Positions 12,826 through 31,934 are shown, numbered from the stretch's first letter. The stretch is 64,000 nt of DNA from Ficedula albicollis (GCF_000247815.1 NC_021674.1:6217738-6281737); one strand, 5' to 3'. Program-made: numbers and translations. Notes: a model not told the origin generated them from the sequence alone.

Positions 12826-13019
12826 TAGTCTGTGCTTTAAAAGTATTCTTTGAATTAATTCCAGCTATGGATGTGACTTTTGTATGGAAGTGATAGTAGT
12901 CTGTGCTTTAAAAGTATTCTTTGAATTACTTCCAGCTATAGATGTGACTTTTGTATGGAAGTGATACTTCTTTGAATTAATTCCAGCTATGGATGTGACT
13001 TTTGTATGGAAGTGATAGC
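12826..13019. repeat. 71-bp tandem triplication (2 full copies, 1 truncated)
   Basis: Copy 1 is 12826-12896, copy 2 is 12897-12967 and copy 3 is about 12968-13019, lacking the first 20 bases of the unit. Copies 1 and 3 agree (GAATTAATTCCAGCTATGG) while copy 2 differs (GAATTACTTCCAGCTATAG). The unit has no coding features. Confidence 0.95.
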
Positions 13020-15608
13020 CAGTAAGGACAAACTGAGGGTATTAGAGCAGTTTGAGTAATCCATTGAGCTGGCATAATTTGGTAATAATTTTCTGTCACT
13101 CTTATTCACTGTTGGATTTGAATCAGAGCTGTATAAGCAATTGCTCTGTAACCCATTATCTAATCTGCTTCCTTCTAAGAATCCTATTTTATTAAATAAA
13201 TGGTGGTTCATATTAGATGCAGGTATGGTAAGTCCCTGTCTTGTGTTTCTTCAGGAGTCTGAGATTTTGATGTACCCCAGTAGGGTGAAGGAATGATTTC
13301 CTAATCTGCCTAGTTTTTTAGGGGGTGAATTTGGTGTCTTCAAACATGGGGGAGCTTTAGGCAGGGCTGGTTGCACAGAGCCCTACTCTGAAATAAATGT
13401 TTCCAAGGTGGTCACCTCCTAGTAGGGCCCCTTTTAGCCTCATGTCCAAAACACGTTTTTTCCCCTCCCACACTTCCCTCACTTTTCCATATTATCTAAC
13501 CAATGAACATATGTCCCAGCCTATGGCAAAGGAATTCAATGTGTTTCTTTAAAAGTGGGCTTTGCTGTTAACTATTACCTTCAATCCCTCCTTAATACAA
13601 GCCTGTGATGGTGCTCATTTGAATTCTTGTGTGTTTTATTGGAGAAATTGTATCCGGGATGTGCTGTTGATGTTTGGGTAACAATGTATTTACCTGCCAG
13701 TGTTTTAAATCGTAAAAGTACCTCTATTGGCTCACAGTATCTGGATGTTCAACATCAGGAGCTGTGATTTGGCTCCAAGCCCAGCATCCATTGTATGCTG
13801 TACCTTTAGCCTCCAAACTGGGAAAATGACAAGCATACAATTGACAGTGTACAATTAACTACAGTTTCTTCTTTACCTGCTGCTCCCGGCAAGTGTGTCA
13901 TCCTTCTCCTACCTCTGCATTTTTCTACTTCTTCAAGCTTTCCTTCCTCTTTCCAGCACTTTCTTGTGCAGTCACTTCAAGTGGTGGTTTCTCAGTATTA
14001 TTATTATGTATTTTCATGGATATTTTATTCTTCATCTGTTATGCACCTTGTTTTAATATATGCATTGAAAAGATAATAGACTTTTCATTTTTTCTGACAT
14101 GAGGTTCCATACTCTCTTCCATATGTTCAGGGAATCCCCCTTCATTTTTATCAGTCACAGCTCTTGAAACATGGCTTGTGTATCAATGATCAAACCATAC
14201 CCATTTTAAAATTCATTTCTTCTTCTTCCTGCCTATCAGATATTGAGAAATGGTTGACTGCAGTTTCTCAAAGTTGCAAGAACTAGTCTAAGCTTGCCTT
14301 CTGATCAAATAAAGTCTTAAGACATAATGCTTTATAACAGGCCAGACTATGATTAAACACATGGAGTTTTAACTTGTGAATACTTGACCAAATAAATGCC
14401 ATAATCAGCTAGAATAGATGGCATGTGATGATTTGCTGGGTGTGAAAATCATTCTTTATTACTTTCTTACCTTCTTTATTTCTTACTTTCATGACTCAAG
14501 TTTTCATTTGTAATCAGTCTTACAATATACATAATATCTTTAAAATTATTGGTTGGTTGGTTTTTTTAAAAGAAATTGTGGCTTTTTAGAGGGTTATGTT
14601 TTGGGTGTTCATGGGGAGTTATGTGTTCAACTGGTGGGCTGAGCAAATATTTTTTTATCTTGCCTACTGTAACATCACTCATGACTAGTTCCTATTAAAA
14701 GTGTCTTGAGACTTTGATAAGAATCATGCTTTTTTCCCTTTTTAAAGGATCACTGTTTTTGAAAGCTAGAAAGACTTCTTTGTCTCTTAGCTTTTGGTCT
14801 CAAACAGAATGCATTTCTTTAGCTTTAAAATGTGAAGTTTCTGTTTAACCACGGATTGTGAGATCCCTTCTTTTGTGCATTTATGTTTGAAGGTATTCAT
14901 TTGAGGGTAATTCCAAGTAAAAAGAAAGTCTCTTGTAGCACACTGGATGTCTGCAGGTGTTCTAATCTCCTGCTATATCACTGTCTGGGAGATTTCACCT
15001 TCATATTTAGGGAGTTCATTTGGGCTAATCAGGATTGGCAACTCTGTGCAAATGAGATTGTAAATGAAGCTTGAAAGTGGAATTTATTTTAAAGAAAATG
15101 TTTGGATTAAAGAGGCTGTGTTATATTTATCTTTCTAATTTTCCTCTTACAGCTGAACACCTTTAACATTTTCATGTTTTCTTGTATTAAAAATTTCAAA
15201 AATCAAAGAAATTAAGACAGATTATTAGTATAAACTGCTGTTTGTTTCCTGAGTATCAGTCTTACTTAATGCATTCAGAATGTAATTGTAATGTATGGAG
15301 AATTCAGTCCTACCAAACAAGCTGAGAAAGAGACAAGTAAATTGGTTTTCCTTCTTCATTTTGAAATGTCTTCTTGAGAACAATGTTCTGCAGCAAAGAA
15401 GGTTAAATTATGGCTCCCATTTAGGTAGCAGCTCTGTGTTTTAGGAGCAGCGAGAGATGTTATTGAATGCCATTTCTCCCTGAAGTCCTTCCTAAACTCA
15501 GTGGAGTTGGTTTGAAAACTGATAGCGCTTTGCCCTTCATGAGCAGCTGGCTTATCTTTATGTTCCTGGAGACTTGTGGAATTTATTAATTCCTTTAAGG
15601 AATAAAAC
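13020..15608. other. Intron sequence, no gene seen
   Basis: AT-rich intron DNA with T-rich stretches around 14450-14575. Short open frames only, none recognised. No RNA gene or transposon was identified. Confidence 0.7.
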
Positions 15609-15706
15609 CGGCATATACTTTATACGCGCAGATTTGTATCTATTTCCTTTTGCTTTATTGACGTTCCGTGCGCATGCAAGGTCAGTGGTGTCTCTGGTGC
15701 TGCCCG
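15609..15706. other. Short CpG-dense patch
   Basis: Seven CpG dinucleotides fall within about 98 bases (15609, 15625, 15627, 15662, 15667, 15671, 15705), far denser than the rest of the intron. It contains TATACGCGCAG and GTGCGCATGCAAG; the latter resembles an NRF1 half site plus degenerate second half. It lies about 190 bases left of the homopolymer block. It may be a small unmethylated or recently derived segment, but it is too short to call a CpG island. Confidence 0.5.
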
Positions 15707-15896
15707 TGCTGGCAGAGCCCTGCTGTTCTCAAGCACTCCCAGTTCTCCCCCTTCAAGTTCCTGCTTGACTAAGAATCGTTTGTCTTGCTCTTTTGCCCAG
15801 TTCCTAACAATTCCCTGAGGAGCTGTTTTCACGTTCTGCAGAGCATTTACATTTTATCTTTGTAAGAGAGGGGTTTTGGCATCAATCTTTTTTCTT

Positions 15897-22334
<6,438 letters not shown>

Positions 22335-22586
22335 CAAGAGGGGAGTGGCTTTAAACTGACAGAGGGCAGGGTTAGCTTGGATATTAGGAAGAAATTCTTC
22401 TCTTTGAAGGTAAATGAACAGATTGCCAAGAGAGGTTGTGGATGCCCCATCCCTGTAAGTGTTCAAGGCTAGGTTGGATGGAGCCCTGAGCAACCTGGTA
22501 TAATGAAAGTGTCCCTGCCCATGGCAGGAGGTTGGAACAAGATGATTTGTGAGGTCCCTTCAAACCTGAACCATTCTGTGGTTCTG
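22335..22586 (+). mobile_element. CR1 LINE 3' fragment (5'-truncated)
   Basis: This segment matches the conserved 3' end of the avian CR1 non-LTR retrotransposon. Landmarks in order are GGCTTTAAACTGACAGAGG, GGATATTAGGAAGAAATTC, GTTGTGGATGCCCCATCCCT, GTTCAAGGCTAGGTTGGATG, GAGCAACCTGGT, GTCCCTGCCCATGGCAGG and GGTCCCTTCAAACCTGAACC. It ends in the typical short terminal repeat ATTCTGTGGTTCTG. Only about 250 bases of the 3' end are present, as for most CR1 copies, with no reverse-transcriptase frame. A short internal deletion after GAAATTCTTC and scattered substitutions indicate an old copy. Confidence 0.95.
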
Positions 22587-25500
22587 AGAAATCTATCAGG
22601 CAGTCAACAAGAGTTTTCTAAATCTCACTCTATTACTTTCAGTAGCACTGTCAGACATTTATAGTAAAAGCAATTATGTTTGGTGGGGGTGGTGGTGATG
22701 GGGACAGACAGGATGGAAAGCAGTTATAAAATGCTATTTCTCACAAATGGTAGATGTCAAACAAAATGTAAAATCTAAAGGTGCCGTGTAAGCTCAGTTC
22801 TCAGAACCTTTGTTTGGAAGATGTGAGTTTTACTGACAGCTTATGACAGAAAAGCTTACATTTTCCAGGGTGGGCTGAAACGTGGCTGAAATGGATGGCA
22901 GTCAATCTCAGCCATTCACATCTCTGGTTTTCACATTTTGATGAAGCTAGAATGAAATGAAAAAAATACTAAAGAAACACAGACTAAATAATTAGAATTT
23001 AATTATGCTTAATTATTAGGGTTGTGTTTAATTTTAGGCATATAAATAGGCTTGCTGAAGGGAAAAGGACATATTCTTTTCATTGCCTAATAAGACTTTT
23101 GTCATATGTATACTCTTCAAGTAGTTGGATGCTTCTGATATTTTAACATAAGGATCCTTACAGTCATCCAGTTACACAGGCTTTTTGTTAAATAGGCTTT
23201 AACTCTTTATTGGAGTTAGTTAAACGGGCTTTGACTTGTTCCCTGAGAATAAATAACCTGACCATTGGATTATCAAAATGGATAATGTAGCCATGTTTCA
23301 TTGCCTTAGTTAGGATTTATACCAGCCACTTAGTTTGCCCTTTTTATTTACATTTGTCATTTTCATCCTTTTTCCCCCCCACTGCAAAAGGGAGCACGTT
23401 TCTCACTGTTTGCATTAATGAGCCTTTGATGCCATTGCTAAATGTAGCAGGTGGGGCCAACTTTTCCTTGATGTCTGTTGCACACAGCATTATTAATTTC
23501 TCATGTAGAGAGGATCTGTTGATATGCTTTCATACATTATCCAGACTGGATGCTCAGTTTTGTCCAAGGACAGTCTTTTTTTGTGGCATTAGAAGTCTGA
23601 CCCAAATAGAAAACTTTTTATTCCCGTACCATACATCGGTACAGGTGGAACTTTTACATCAATGCACCTTCCTGCTTAGAATGTCTGCATCAGAGTGGGT
23701 TAGACAGTTACTCTAACAAAAATATGTATCTCACACCATCACAGGAAAAATTACTTAAACAATAAAGAATTGTGTTTTTCACCATAAAGGCTAAGAGTTT
23801 TAAACATCTTTTTATGCATCTGGCACTGAAGGGATGGTATTTTACCGGGTTTCTTTCTGTTGGCAGCATTTATTATTAGAGCAGAAGTGTGTTGCATTTG
23901 AGCTTAGACTTAGATCTGCTTTTTACCTCCATAGTTACACAGCATAAGTTTTCACTTCTGAAAGTTCATCTGTGCTGACATTCTCATTTTTAACTCATTT
24001 AGAGCCTCTAGAGCAGAGAGGCTGAGGTATGCTTTGTGGTCCTGAATTTATATATCTCTTGGGTAATGGTAGAGCCTTGAAAGCTCCAGAGAGCTGAGTT
24101 TCAAAGAACATGGCAAGCCAAAAGGTTGACTAAAATCATGTGTCCCTGCACCTAACCCCATCACCCCAGTCATTTTCAATTGTTCATTGGCATATGCTTT
24201 TCAGTCTTGTTCAATAACAGGTTTGCAGACCTTTGACATCTCTATTTAAAAATGAACTGACAGCTTTCCAGCAACAGCTGGTAAAAGGCACTTCTAACTG
24301 TTCATTATTAAATGAATTTTTAAAAAGCATGCAGTTTCATATTTCCTACTTTGTCTCCAAGTTCAAAATGATTTTTAACTAAATTTTTTGTTTCTGCTTG
24401 ACATAGATTTAGCTTATGTGTAATATGTGTTTTTTACTGACTGAACATTTCCTTACGTGGGAAGTGTGAAACCAACAGACTTGGCATGGTGTGTCAGCAT
24501 TGTGAGTAAATTTTATAATTGGTTGAATTGCTTTTAAAATGTTACTTACAACAATTTCCTCAGATGCTGCATCTCCAATTTTTCTATACAGTTCAAAGAG
24601 ACCACACAGATGATTGCTATTTGAATTATTTTTGCAATTTAAACATTAGGGCATCCCATTGAAATGCAGTAGCAACTATTGGCAATATTTCTCTCTAAAT
24701 TACTTTACAAATAGGTCAATTTTCCGTCCATATTCCTGGTTAATCTAAGCAGCCAGGTACAGAGGGAAAGTCAGGGCTTTTCTGGAGTCTGCTGGCAAAA
24801 GTTGTAACAAGGAAGTAGTTTTTTAGCCTAAAAGGTTGTCTACATGCTTACATATTCCTAAATGCAAATTTTAAATCTAATTTCCCTTTCAGTATTCAGA
24901 TATTTCCTTAGACTGATGGCTGGAATTTTCTTAATAATATGAAGTACACGGCTGTGTGTTTATGAAAAATCTGAAGCCTTACATTTTCAGTGATGGCAGT
25001 AATCATCATCTAAGCAAAAAGCATTCATCTCCCTGCTCTGATCTTCAACCACTACCATCATGCTACTGAAAGCTCCCCAAATATGTCAATTTGCTTTCAG
25101 ACTTTGATCCTTGACTCTTCTCTTGAGTTCCCCCAGGGCAACATTCCACTTCCCTGACCATCTTGTATGTAAATTGTTTTCAAATGAGTGAATTAATCAA
25201 CATTGCAGAACCTTAATTGAAAATACAACTGATGATGCATGTCAGTTCATTCAAGTTAAAAATATATTTTAATTTTCGTGTTCCCCGGAGCAATTAGCAT
25301 TTCTTACTTTTAACTTTAACCCTTCAAAATTACACAGGGATTTTAACCTGAAAAATACTGAAATTACCATTGTCAAATGCCAGCTTTTAACTTCTCTTCT
25401 GTTCAATGCCGTGAAAACATCCTGAGAAATTTTAATCAAAAAATTTTGAAGACAGATAAGGAAGAAGTTCCCACCAGGAGATAAAGGATGGTAGTAGATG

Positions 25501-27069
25501 TGCAAAGGGAGAGCCTGTTGGCTGTCACAGACAGACATTTAAGGTCAAGTATTTCACTTTTTTCCTCTACAGTTGTACCTCTAGTTTGTTGCTAACACAG
25601 TTGTTACTGTTGGCCTCAAGCAGTGCCTTCCCCACCTTTTTCAGGATATTAAATGAATAAAGTGGCTCATGTGATTCAAACAGCTGTACTAGGAAGAAGG
25701 TGGGTTTTTTTTAAACTATTCTTATCTTTAAATTGAAGAGCTTATTAAAAAAGAAGCACTTCAGCAAGTTAAATTACTTAATGCTGCACATCCTTGGAAC
25801 CCTAATCACTTCCAGATGGAGCAATTTATGCTTCTAAGAGAGCACTAATTTTTAAAGTGAGTAGGGGGTTTGGGTATCTGCATCTAAGAGCACCCTTTTA
25901 TATAGCAGAGCCAAAGCCCTTAAAAAATTAAGCAACCTAGTTTTGAAAATAAGTACTTTATTTTTAAACTTTATTTAAGTAGTTCCTATTAAAATCAGAT
26001 TTCATTTCCTGTTGCTGTTCATATGGTACTCATATGCATTCTTTTGAAACTGCAGTAAACAGAGGAAGGAGAGTAGGAAATGTAAGTTGGTGAAATACCT
26101 CTGGAAAGACAACCTCTGTGTAGGTGAAAGTGAAATAACTTTATATGTGCCATTCAAGGCACTTCTTAATAATGGCTGACATTGCTAAAAATCTTCTGTT
26201 TCTCCTCACACACCTTGTTTTTAAACCCCATTTTCATGTTATCTTTTCCAGTTAATTGCTATTCAATAACTAATCCATTTCTTTTTGTGTTGTGGGCCTG
26301 AGGAGATGAACACACCACTCACTGTTGCAGCGTTCAGACATCCTCTCTATAAAATCAATGCAAAATCACAGTGTCATGACTCACTCCTTGGCCTCTTGGG
26401 GCACTTCCTTACAACAGCGACAATTTGTTAGTGATCTAAACATGATGTAGCAGAATCTTTTCCCCAGCAGTGTTACACAGGCTTATATTCCCTGGAAAAA
26501 AGGGTTGAGTTTAGTGGTGTTTGCTCAGAGCTGTAACTATCCTGAGAGTGTAGAGCCTCTGCAGTTGAAAGAAATACCAAGAAAATTCAACTTCTGTAGA
26601 TAGTTCCATTTGAAATTTTAGCTGTTTCTAGTTGGGAATGTCGTGTTTCTTTCAGTGAGCGTGATTTCAAAAGATGGATTCATGGTTAGCCCCACAGCTC
26701 ATTTCTGTTTCATTGCTTAGCAAATGAAAGGAAAGAATAGTACAGCTTATCCAATACTTTAAATTAAGTCTTGAAAATAATAAATCACATGATCATTTTG
26801 CTGTACAGATATATGTGAAAATTTTAATGGAGAGTTCTGTATAATTTGCTTTGTTTTAGGGTCAGTGGAGAATAGGCTGGGAAACATGGTAAATCACGGA
26901 AAATTATAGACATAATTTTTTCTCTTTGTGCTCAGAAGAAAAAGGGGAAGCAGCAGGAGAGCTGTACTGGGATAAACTGGGCTGTAAGGACCAAGTGAAT
27001 TATGCCACGTTCACTGACGTGTTGATACCAAGATAACACCAAGTACATGTCATCATTTTTTTACCTTGT
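22587..27069. other. Intron sequence, no gene seen
   Basis: AT-rich intron DNA with no recognisable exon, RNA gene or transposon. Open frames reach 120 codons (23354-23716, plus strand) without any known domain. A GGTGGTGGTGATGG-like purine stretch lies near 22682-22700. Confidence 0.7.
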
Positions 27070-27330
27070 GACTTTTTCTCTTTGTGTGGTGGTTTCTTGG
27101 ACAGCCAAAGGCAGGTTTCCAGTCACACCCCATTGTCCCAAAAGATGGGACAATGAAGAGCTGGCGCTGGAACCTGCCTGAGACATCCCACCAGCTCCGT
27201 GTTTGAGTAACTCTGTCATTGTTTGTAATAGCCAAGGAAAAAGCTACAGCACAGTGTGTGGCTCCCAGCCCACGTGTGGTGCTTCCCACTCCTCCTTTAA
27301 CATGCACCACTGTCACTTTCCCCTAGAGAC
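27070..27330. other. GC-richer island, possible old repeat or LTR fragment
   Basis: This stretch is clearly richer in G and C than its flanks and begins near TGTGTGGTGGTTTCTTGG. It contains a perfect hairpin at 27131-27155. An 87-codon open frame runs on the minus strand. Composition and the TGTGG start are compatible with a degraded solo LTR or another old insertion, but I recognise no family and found no target-site duplication. Confidence 0.3.
27131..27155. other. Perfect hairpin, 10-bp stem and 5-nt loop
   Basis: CATTGTCCCA (27131-27140), loop AAAGA, then the exact reverse complement TGGGACAATG (27146-27155). It lies inside the GC-richer island. The stem is too short for a microRNA precursor by itself; function unknown. 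Confidence 0.85.
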
Positions 27331-27535
27331 AGAAGGTTTTACTTAATAATGAGTTCTGTTAGAAAAGAAAAAAGGTGCATTTTATCATGTTTTGTGCTTG
27401 TCAGAGGTGTTTTTATTTACTTTGAAGTCAGTTGAATCCTGAAACAAGCCTGGATTCTCTTTGTGTTTCCTCCCTAAGTGCAGCCTCAGTAATTTATATG
27501 GATATTTTATTCTTAAATATCAAGATACTTAAATT

Positions 27536-28042
27536 ATCTGTTAATTTACATTCTACATTTTTCCAACATAGATTGTCACAGAAAAGCTAGTTCTTAAAAT
27601 ATATCTTCGATCAAAATACAGTGTATAAGTTTTAGGAAGTTCACATATTCTATGATTGTAGGCTAAGAATTTTCCCCACCATGACAATGAGTTTCTAAGT
27701 TGTAAATGCAACCTATTTTAGTGAATCTGTTAATTTACATTCTACATTTTTCCAACATAGATTGTCACAGAAAAGCTAGTTCTTAAAATATATCTTAGAT
27801 CAAAATACAGTGTATAAGTTTTAGGAAGTTCACATATTCTATGATTGTAGGCTAAGAATTTTCCCCACCATGACAATGAGTTTCTGAGTTGTAAATGCAA
27901 CCTATTTTAATGGAAAATATATCTTCGATCAAAATACAGTGTATAAGTTTTAGGAAGTTCACATATTCTATGATTGTAGGCTAAGAATTTTCCCCACCAT
28001 GACAATGAGTTTCTAAGTTGTAAATGCAACCTATTTTAGTGA
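27536..28042. repeat. 189-bp tandem triplication (2 full copies, 1 truncated)
   Basis: Copy 1 is 27536-27724, copy 2 is 27725-27913 and copy 3 is about 27914-28042, lacking the first 60 bases of the unit. All share TCAAAATACAGTGTATAAG and TTTTCCCCACCATGACAATG. Copies 1 and 3 agree at three sites (ATCTTCGATC, TTTCTAAGTTG, TTTTAGTG) where copy 2 differs (ATCTTAGATC, TTTCTGAGTTG, TTTTAATG). The high identity implies a recent origin. Confidence 0.96.
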
Positions 28043-31000
28043 GAATGTATTAGCAATTAATTTCTGAAAGCTACATTTTCTGTCATTACCGTGTGTCTGT
28101 GATGGACTCCATGTTCAGTCACTGGAACATGCACATGGAACATTTTTTTCTCATTTTGAATTTGTTAAATATTACTTGAGCAAAGCAGGAAAGATTTTTT
28201 TTTATAATTTTCATGCTACAGTCTTTGGGTGATAATAACTTTAGTATTGGGAAGAGTAAAGCAAAAGAGCAATGTTATGAAATGCCACCATTACAGAAAT
28301 TACCAGCTCATGAAAACATGTAAATTCATGCTGTTAACATTTGGCACTCTCGGTTGTTGGAAATTTCCCTTATTCTTGGGTTGTTGTTGGAAATTTTCCT
28401 CTATCAAAGGCTTATATCAAAACCAGAAGTGTGTGCCTTGATATATATTTACTAAGTATGTTTATAAAAGCTGACATTGTAAAATTATCGAAAATAAAAC
28501 CTTTTTTTTTTCTGGAGCACGTCATACTCTCAGGATGCAAGATTTTATAGTGGTGTGGGTTGGTTCAGCATAGGATTTACAGACTTGAAAATTTGCTACT
28601 GCTCATTTAATGAAAGCTAGATTACAAATGAAAGACTATGTATTCATGTGATATGTGAAGCCTAGGCCTGCCTTGCCAGCTGGTCAGCTGCCAGGTATAA
28701 ATTACACTGTAGGTATTTTCATGTAGAATATGGATAACATACTGCAATTTCTGTGTTTAATTTATTAAAGTACAGTGAAAAGCAATATATAGTCAGCATT
28801 TGTGTCCTTTAACTGCACACTAGGCATATGCTTTTGTTCTAAATGTAATCAAAATTATGGTATCTCAGATACCACTTAGTGAAATCCATTGGCAAAGGCT
28901 ACAGTTTTTATTGTGATGACTATATTTTTGCATGTCTTTAAAGTGAATGGCTTTGCTGTTACTGCTGATTTTGGAGGCGATGTTCTTTTCCTTGCAGCAT
29001 GGTGCACAGCTGCTTTGTGGGACAGGGAGTGTGGTAAGGTTGGTGGTACTCCCACTTTTCAGGTCTGCACTAATAACAGGGAAATAAATCAAAATCATGA
29101 CTCTGATGTTCTTCCACATGTTTCTCACACCTGCTCCACGGGTGGCCATGGGTAAGTTCTTAAATAGTCCCATGGCTCAGTTTAAAGTGCCTTCGTCTAT
29201 ATTGGCAGCAGTTTGCTTGTGCTGAGAGAAACATCCCACAGGCACAGACTCTCTTGGAAGATCATTACAGAATAGGATATGTGGCTTAGTGTAGTTTAAA
29301 AGAATTCACATGCAAATCTTCCATTTGGACTCAGTACAGGTGTAGCGAGTAGAAAATTATTGCATGATGCCTTCTTCTTGCTAAAGTAGCTTGAGAGTTG
29401 ATGCAAGGTTATCTTTGAAGATTCAACTGCCAATTAAAGCAATAGCAACCTAATCAGTCATTACAGCATGCTGTATTTTAATGACCTGAAGAGCCAAATC
29501 ATCTTTTTCATCTTTGACCATGTCTCTATGTATTTTATTTCCACCTGAGATGTCAGACATTCAAATGGTTTTCAAAAATTGGGCATTTACTCCCGAGGGC
29601 CAGGATGTCTTTATTTTAGCTAGTCTACAGGAAGTTTGAGCTTCTTTATGGAGATATTTATGCAGTAAATATTTATATAGCAATATTTATTGTTAACTGT
29701 TATTCTCTGATCTTTGCTGCATAAAGAAGATTACGTGTCACTTTTAAAATTGCTTTCAAGTTTGCTTAGTATTCCATCTATGAGGATATAAGCTCTCCAA
29801 AGAAAAAGGTTTGTCTTGTGATCCTGACACATACTAAGAGAACCCAACTATCCTTTGTAACCAGGGCAAAATTTGGGTTCTGAGCCCAAATCTGTGGGCT
29901 TCTCTAGCCTCTGTATAGTGAATTAGAACCCTGAATATTTTTATAGCTATAACCTTGAGCAGTTGTTTTGGGATAGATACCAATAAATATAATGGGTCCA
30001 CGGGGAAGAGACAGAGCATTTTTAGATTTATGAAGGGGAAAAAAATCAATAGTCTCCCTGAGGCTGTATAAGTCATGAGTAGTACCAGTAGTTTTATGCA
30101 AAGTTGACAATATCATGAAATATAAACCCTTGGTTTGGAACTTTACCAGGAATTAAAGTGGCATTAAAAAGAAAAGTAAATGTTTTGGCATAAGGATTAA
30201 GAAGGTGGTTTGTATTTCTTATCGTTTTGCACTGCAAATTCCTTTCAACTGAGCAATAAAAGATGGTTCAGAAAAGATTTAAGAAGAGGTTGGTTCTCGG
30301 TCCACATGTCTCATCTGAATTATGTCTTTCACCACCCCCTATTAAATGTGTCTGTCTCTGAGGAATGCTCATTTTAGAAATGGTGGATCGCTGAGACTGC
30401 TCTTTAGCTAGCTGGATGTCGTGGAATTAGGAATAGATGCTGATTTTGAAACCCTTGTATGTGCTATTCACTTAATGCATAGCAATAGCAATTAAATTGC
30501 AAGTGGTCACATCTACATACACAACAGTTTTGAGAAGTCATCTGGCTGCTCCCAAGTCTCCCTGACTGTCCTCAGCACGTCCTGCTGTGGTTTTCAGGTT
30601 GTTGGTGAGTTTTGTCTCAAAACAAAGGGAAGAGAGAAAGGAAATGCACTCAAGTTTAGAGAGATATATCTATATATAAAAGCATCAATTGTTACGTGAG
30701 GAACAGAAATTGCACTGTGGCACGGATTGATGAGCGTGTATTGGAAATTGTACTTCTGTCTTTGAAAGATTACTTCCATAAGAGCGACCTGTATTTGTGA
30801 GTGAAATGAAGGGAAAATAATTCTGTGCTGGATTGTGGTTCAGTGCTGTCCTTTCTAGTGCAAGTCCAATTTGCAAACCATCTTCTTCTGTCGCTATTCC
30901 ACATCAGCATTTTTAAAATTATAATTTTTCATTCTCTCGGATACATTGCAATGTATCCAAAGAGTAACATTGTCCTTAGGTGTTTCACTTCTAGCTGCTT

Positions 31001-31348
31001 TAAAAGTCTGTTGGCAAGGCATTTGGGATGACTTCTTATGGTACTCTGTCATGTAGAGATTGTGGTGTGTTGTTTGAAGATGAGGAAGATTTCATTGAGG
31101 AAGTTTCATATTTATTTTACCTCAGTATACTACAAATTTAGATACCACAGAAAAGATCACACAGCAAGAACGCAGGGGATGCTACATTGAGAGGTTTTGA
31201 GAAGTATTATATTTCTGCAGTTCCCCAAAAAAGAAAGTTTTGTTGTTGCTGGAAAACAGAAGCTTAACAGCATGTGAAAGATTTTTCCACTCTTTATCTC
31301 CAGTATAAAAGACTTACAGGAGATACTGGTTTTACGTATAGACTGGAA
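28043..31348. other. Intron sequence, no gene seen
   Basis: AT-rich intron DNA. It includes an imperfect repeat of GGTTGTTGGAAATTT at about 28350-28405 and an AT-rich stretch with repeated ATATTTAT near 29650-29690. A perfect palindrome at 30939-30958 is listed separately. No exon or repeat family recognised. Confidence 0.7.
30939..30958. other. Perfect 20-bp palindrome
   Basis: GGATACATTGCAATGTATCC is its own reverse complement, centred on TTGCAA. The core ATTGCAAT resembles a C/EBP-type dyad site. Symmetry is seen directly; binding is inference. Confidence 0.85.
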
Positions 31349-31391
31349 GAGAATCCTGCTTACTCCTGGAGGAGAATCCTGCTTACTCCTT
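31349..31391. repeat. 23-bp direct tandem duplication
   Basis: GAGAATCCTGCTTACTCCT occurs at 31349 and again at 31372, with an offset of 23 bases. The two copies are identical over the shared 19-20 bases. Confidence 0.95.
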
Positions 31392-31439
31392 GTTAATTAT
31401 GGTAATAGAGGTATAAATAAGAAGACCTATGCAATCTAT

Positions 31440-31840
31440 ACTTGCATCTGTGGAGCAGCTTTCTGGTGGAGCTCGAGGCTGGGTTGCCCAAGCAGGAGCT
31501 ACTGGCTCTGCCTGTGCAGGTCGATTCATGTGGCCAAACCTCCTCCTGCTGCCTCCTGCCCCCAGCAGCCCTTGAGGTGGGCAGGGAGGGGCTGGGTGTT
31601 GGAAGTGTTCTCCTCCGTGGTCACAGACAGCTGTGCTGTCAACAGAGGGTAACCACGTCTCTTCCCATGTGAATGGTGTGTTAAAAAAATACAGGAACCC
31701 ATGCTTGGGTGCAGTCCTTGGCAAGATGGGCTTTGCAGGGCTGGTTACTTCCACCACCAGCCGTGATGCTCACCCATCCTTCCTGCCATGGCTTTGCAGA
31801 GGGGAGGGGTCTGGAATTCTGCACTTCCCATCTCTGCATT
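31440..31840. other. GC-rich island in the intron, both strands largely open
   Basis: Compared with its flanks this segment is strongly GC-rich, with runs such as CCTCCTGCTGCCTCCTGCCC and GGGCAGGGAGGGGCTGGG. Open frames of 124 and 87 codons on the minus strand and 85 and 76 on the plus strand overlap here. This is what GC-rich DNA with few stop codons gives by chance; none shows a known domain. An A15 run follows at 31920-31934. It could be an old repeat or an unannotated regulatory or transcribed segment. Confidence 0.35.
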
Positions 31841-31919
31841 TGGCCATGTCTGTGGTCAAGAAGATTGAATTGTGTCAGGCTCTGTTTTAAATGTAGTACC
31901 TGCCTATAGTTTTTAAAAT

Positions 31920-31934
31920 AAAAAAAAAAAAAAA
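31920..31934. repeat. A15 homopolymer tract
   Basis: Fifteen A in a row follow TTTTAAAAT. The position after the GC-rich island would suit a poly-A tail of a retrocopy, but I recognise no parent gene and such retrocopies are rare in birds. Confidence 0.85.

Noticed and set aside
27655..27670. TTCTATGATTGTAGG resembling the CR1 terminal repeat
   Set aside because: It lies inside the 189-bp tandem unit and lacks the conserved CR1 sequence upstream.
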